Source: Prosapia bicincta
Lineage: Eukaryota > Arthropoda > Insecta > Hemiptera > Cercopidae
DNA length: 64,000 nt
NCBI GenBank assembly: GCA_036971475.1
Contig: JBAIZL010000005.1
Coordinates: 169,046,886 to 169,110,885 of the forward strand
Reading direction: 5' to 3'
Shown: positions 63,722 through 64,000 of the stretch, in pieces
Numbering within the stretch: position 1 is the first letter of the stretch
Layout: the number at the start of each line of letters is the position of its first letter
Program-made: the position numbers and the translations under genes
Notes under the pieces: model-generated
Database searches by the model: none
The model's input: the letters and a program-made list of their open reading frames with translations, nothing else
What the model was told of the DNA's origin: nothing

Positions 63722-63966
63722 GCTGATAACTTGAAGACGACCACGACCGGAAATAAGAACATGAAAAGAAGTCGTACATCACATGCGGCCCAAGGGTATA
63801 GTAGAGGTATAAGGGTAGTAATATACCTACCGGAATACAGATCACTACTCAATGAACCAATGTATAACCTCGGAACTGGGTTGATAACTTGAAGACGACC
63901 ACGACCGGAAATAAGAACATGAAAAGAAATCGTACATCACATGCGGCCCAAGGGTATGGTAGAGGT
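63722..63966. repeat. Spacer pair 5 within the array
   Basis: Same organisation, only 2487 bp after pair 4, so this interval is a shortened block without the palindrome. Confidence 0.9.
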
Positions 63967-64000
63967 ATAAGGGTAGTAATATACCTACCGGAATACAGAT

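Larger units (their letters stand above)
34855..64000. repeat. 81-bp satellite array, about 350 units, continuing past the window
   Basis: Tandem copies of an 81-bp unit, recognisable by ATGTATAACCTCGGAACTGG, GTAGTAATATACCTACCGG and AATACAGATCACTACT. The unit is about 40% G+C and contains a short inverted repeat, GGTAG...CTACC, around TAATATAC. Variants fall into classes by the words ATAAAGGTAG, ATAAGGGTAG and ATAACGATAG, and TTAAAGAACC, TTAAAAAACC and TCAAAGAACC. These variants recur in the same order in blocks of about 3.1-4.1 kb. One frame on each strand lacks stops in the consensus, creating many repetitive ORFs. None resembles a known protein, and I do not annotate them as genes. Confidence 0.97.

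Noticed and set aside
34855..64000. CRISPR-like array
   Set aside because: Units are contiguous, 81 bp, with no unique spacers, in a eukaryotic context.

Overview
This is an AT-rich (roughly two-thirds A+T), intron-and-repeat style eukaryotic window with no bacterial features. The element types suggest an arthropod, most likely an insect: a BEL/Pao LTR retrotransposon, a Gypsy-type LTR element with a Lys-type primer site, a Penelope-like reverse transcriptase, Jockey-like and RTE-like LINE remnants, a GTF2IRD2-type hAT transposon and a tRNA-derived SINE. That placement is an inference, and I cannot name the species. No complete host gene is visible. One short GC-richer ORF at 15855 is the only candidate host exon.

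Layout. 1-1322: a decayed Penelope-like RT fragment on the minus strand, abutting a fold-back repeat element. 3048-12177: a structurally complete LTR retrotransposon in minus orientation (two 2007-bp LTRs, about 99.5% identical by eye; ACAC target duplication; Lys-type primer site). It carries gag and an aspartic protease but no reverse transcriptase or integrase, so it is a young non-autonomous element. 12178-20030: mostly unannotated DNA with a CA/TA microsatellite, two related pogo-like repeat copies, a LINE RT remnant, a tRNA-like SINE head and the candidate exon. 20035-23380: a 31-bp minisatellite followed by a satellite organised as a 519-bp trimeric higher-order repeat. 25991-33579: a full-length but broken BEL/Pao element on the plus strand with 350-bp LTRs and a GGTCA target duplication. 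Its left LTR is split by a hAT transposon (26180-27708) that has its own perfect 8-bp target duplication. 34150-34540: the decayed 3' end of an RTE-like LINE, followed by a GA microsatellite.

34855-64000 (to the window edge): more than 29 kb of one 81-bp satellite, about 350 units, arranged in higher-order blocks of about 3.1-4.1 kb. Because 81 is a multiple of three and the consensus lacks stops in one frame on each strand, the array yields very long repetitive ORFs on both strands, up to 972 codons on the minus strand. These are best read as a by-product of the repeat. The later blocks are punctuated by a paired spacer related to the array's left edge, and the last two full blocks carry a perfect 102-bp palindrome.

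The mobile elements do not work together as a system; they record successive insertions and decay. The most unusual structures are the 81-bp array with its spacer and palindrome, and the gag-protease-only LTR element.
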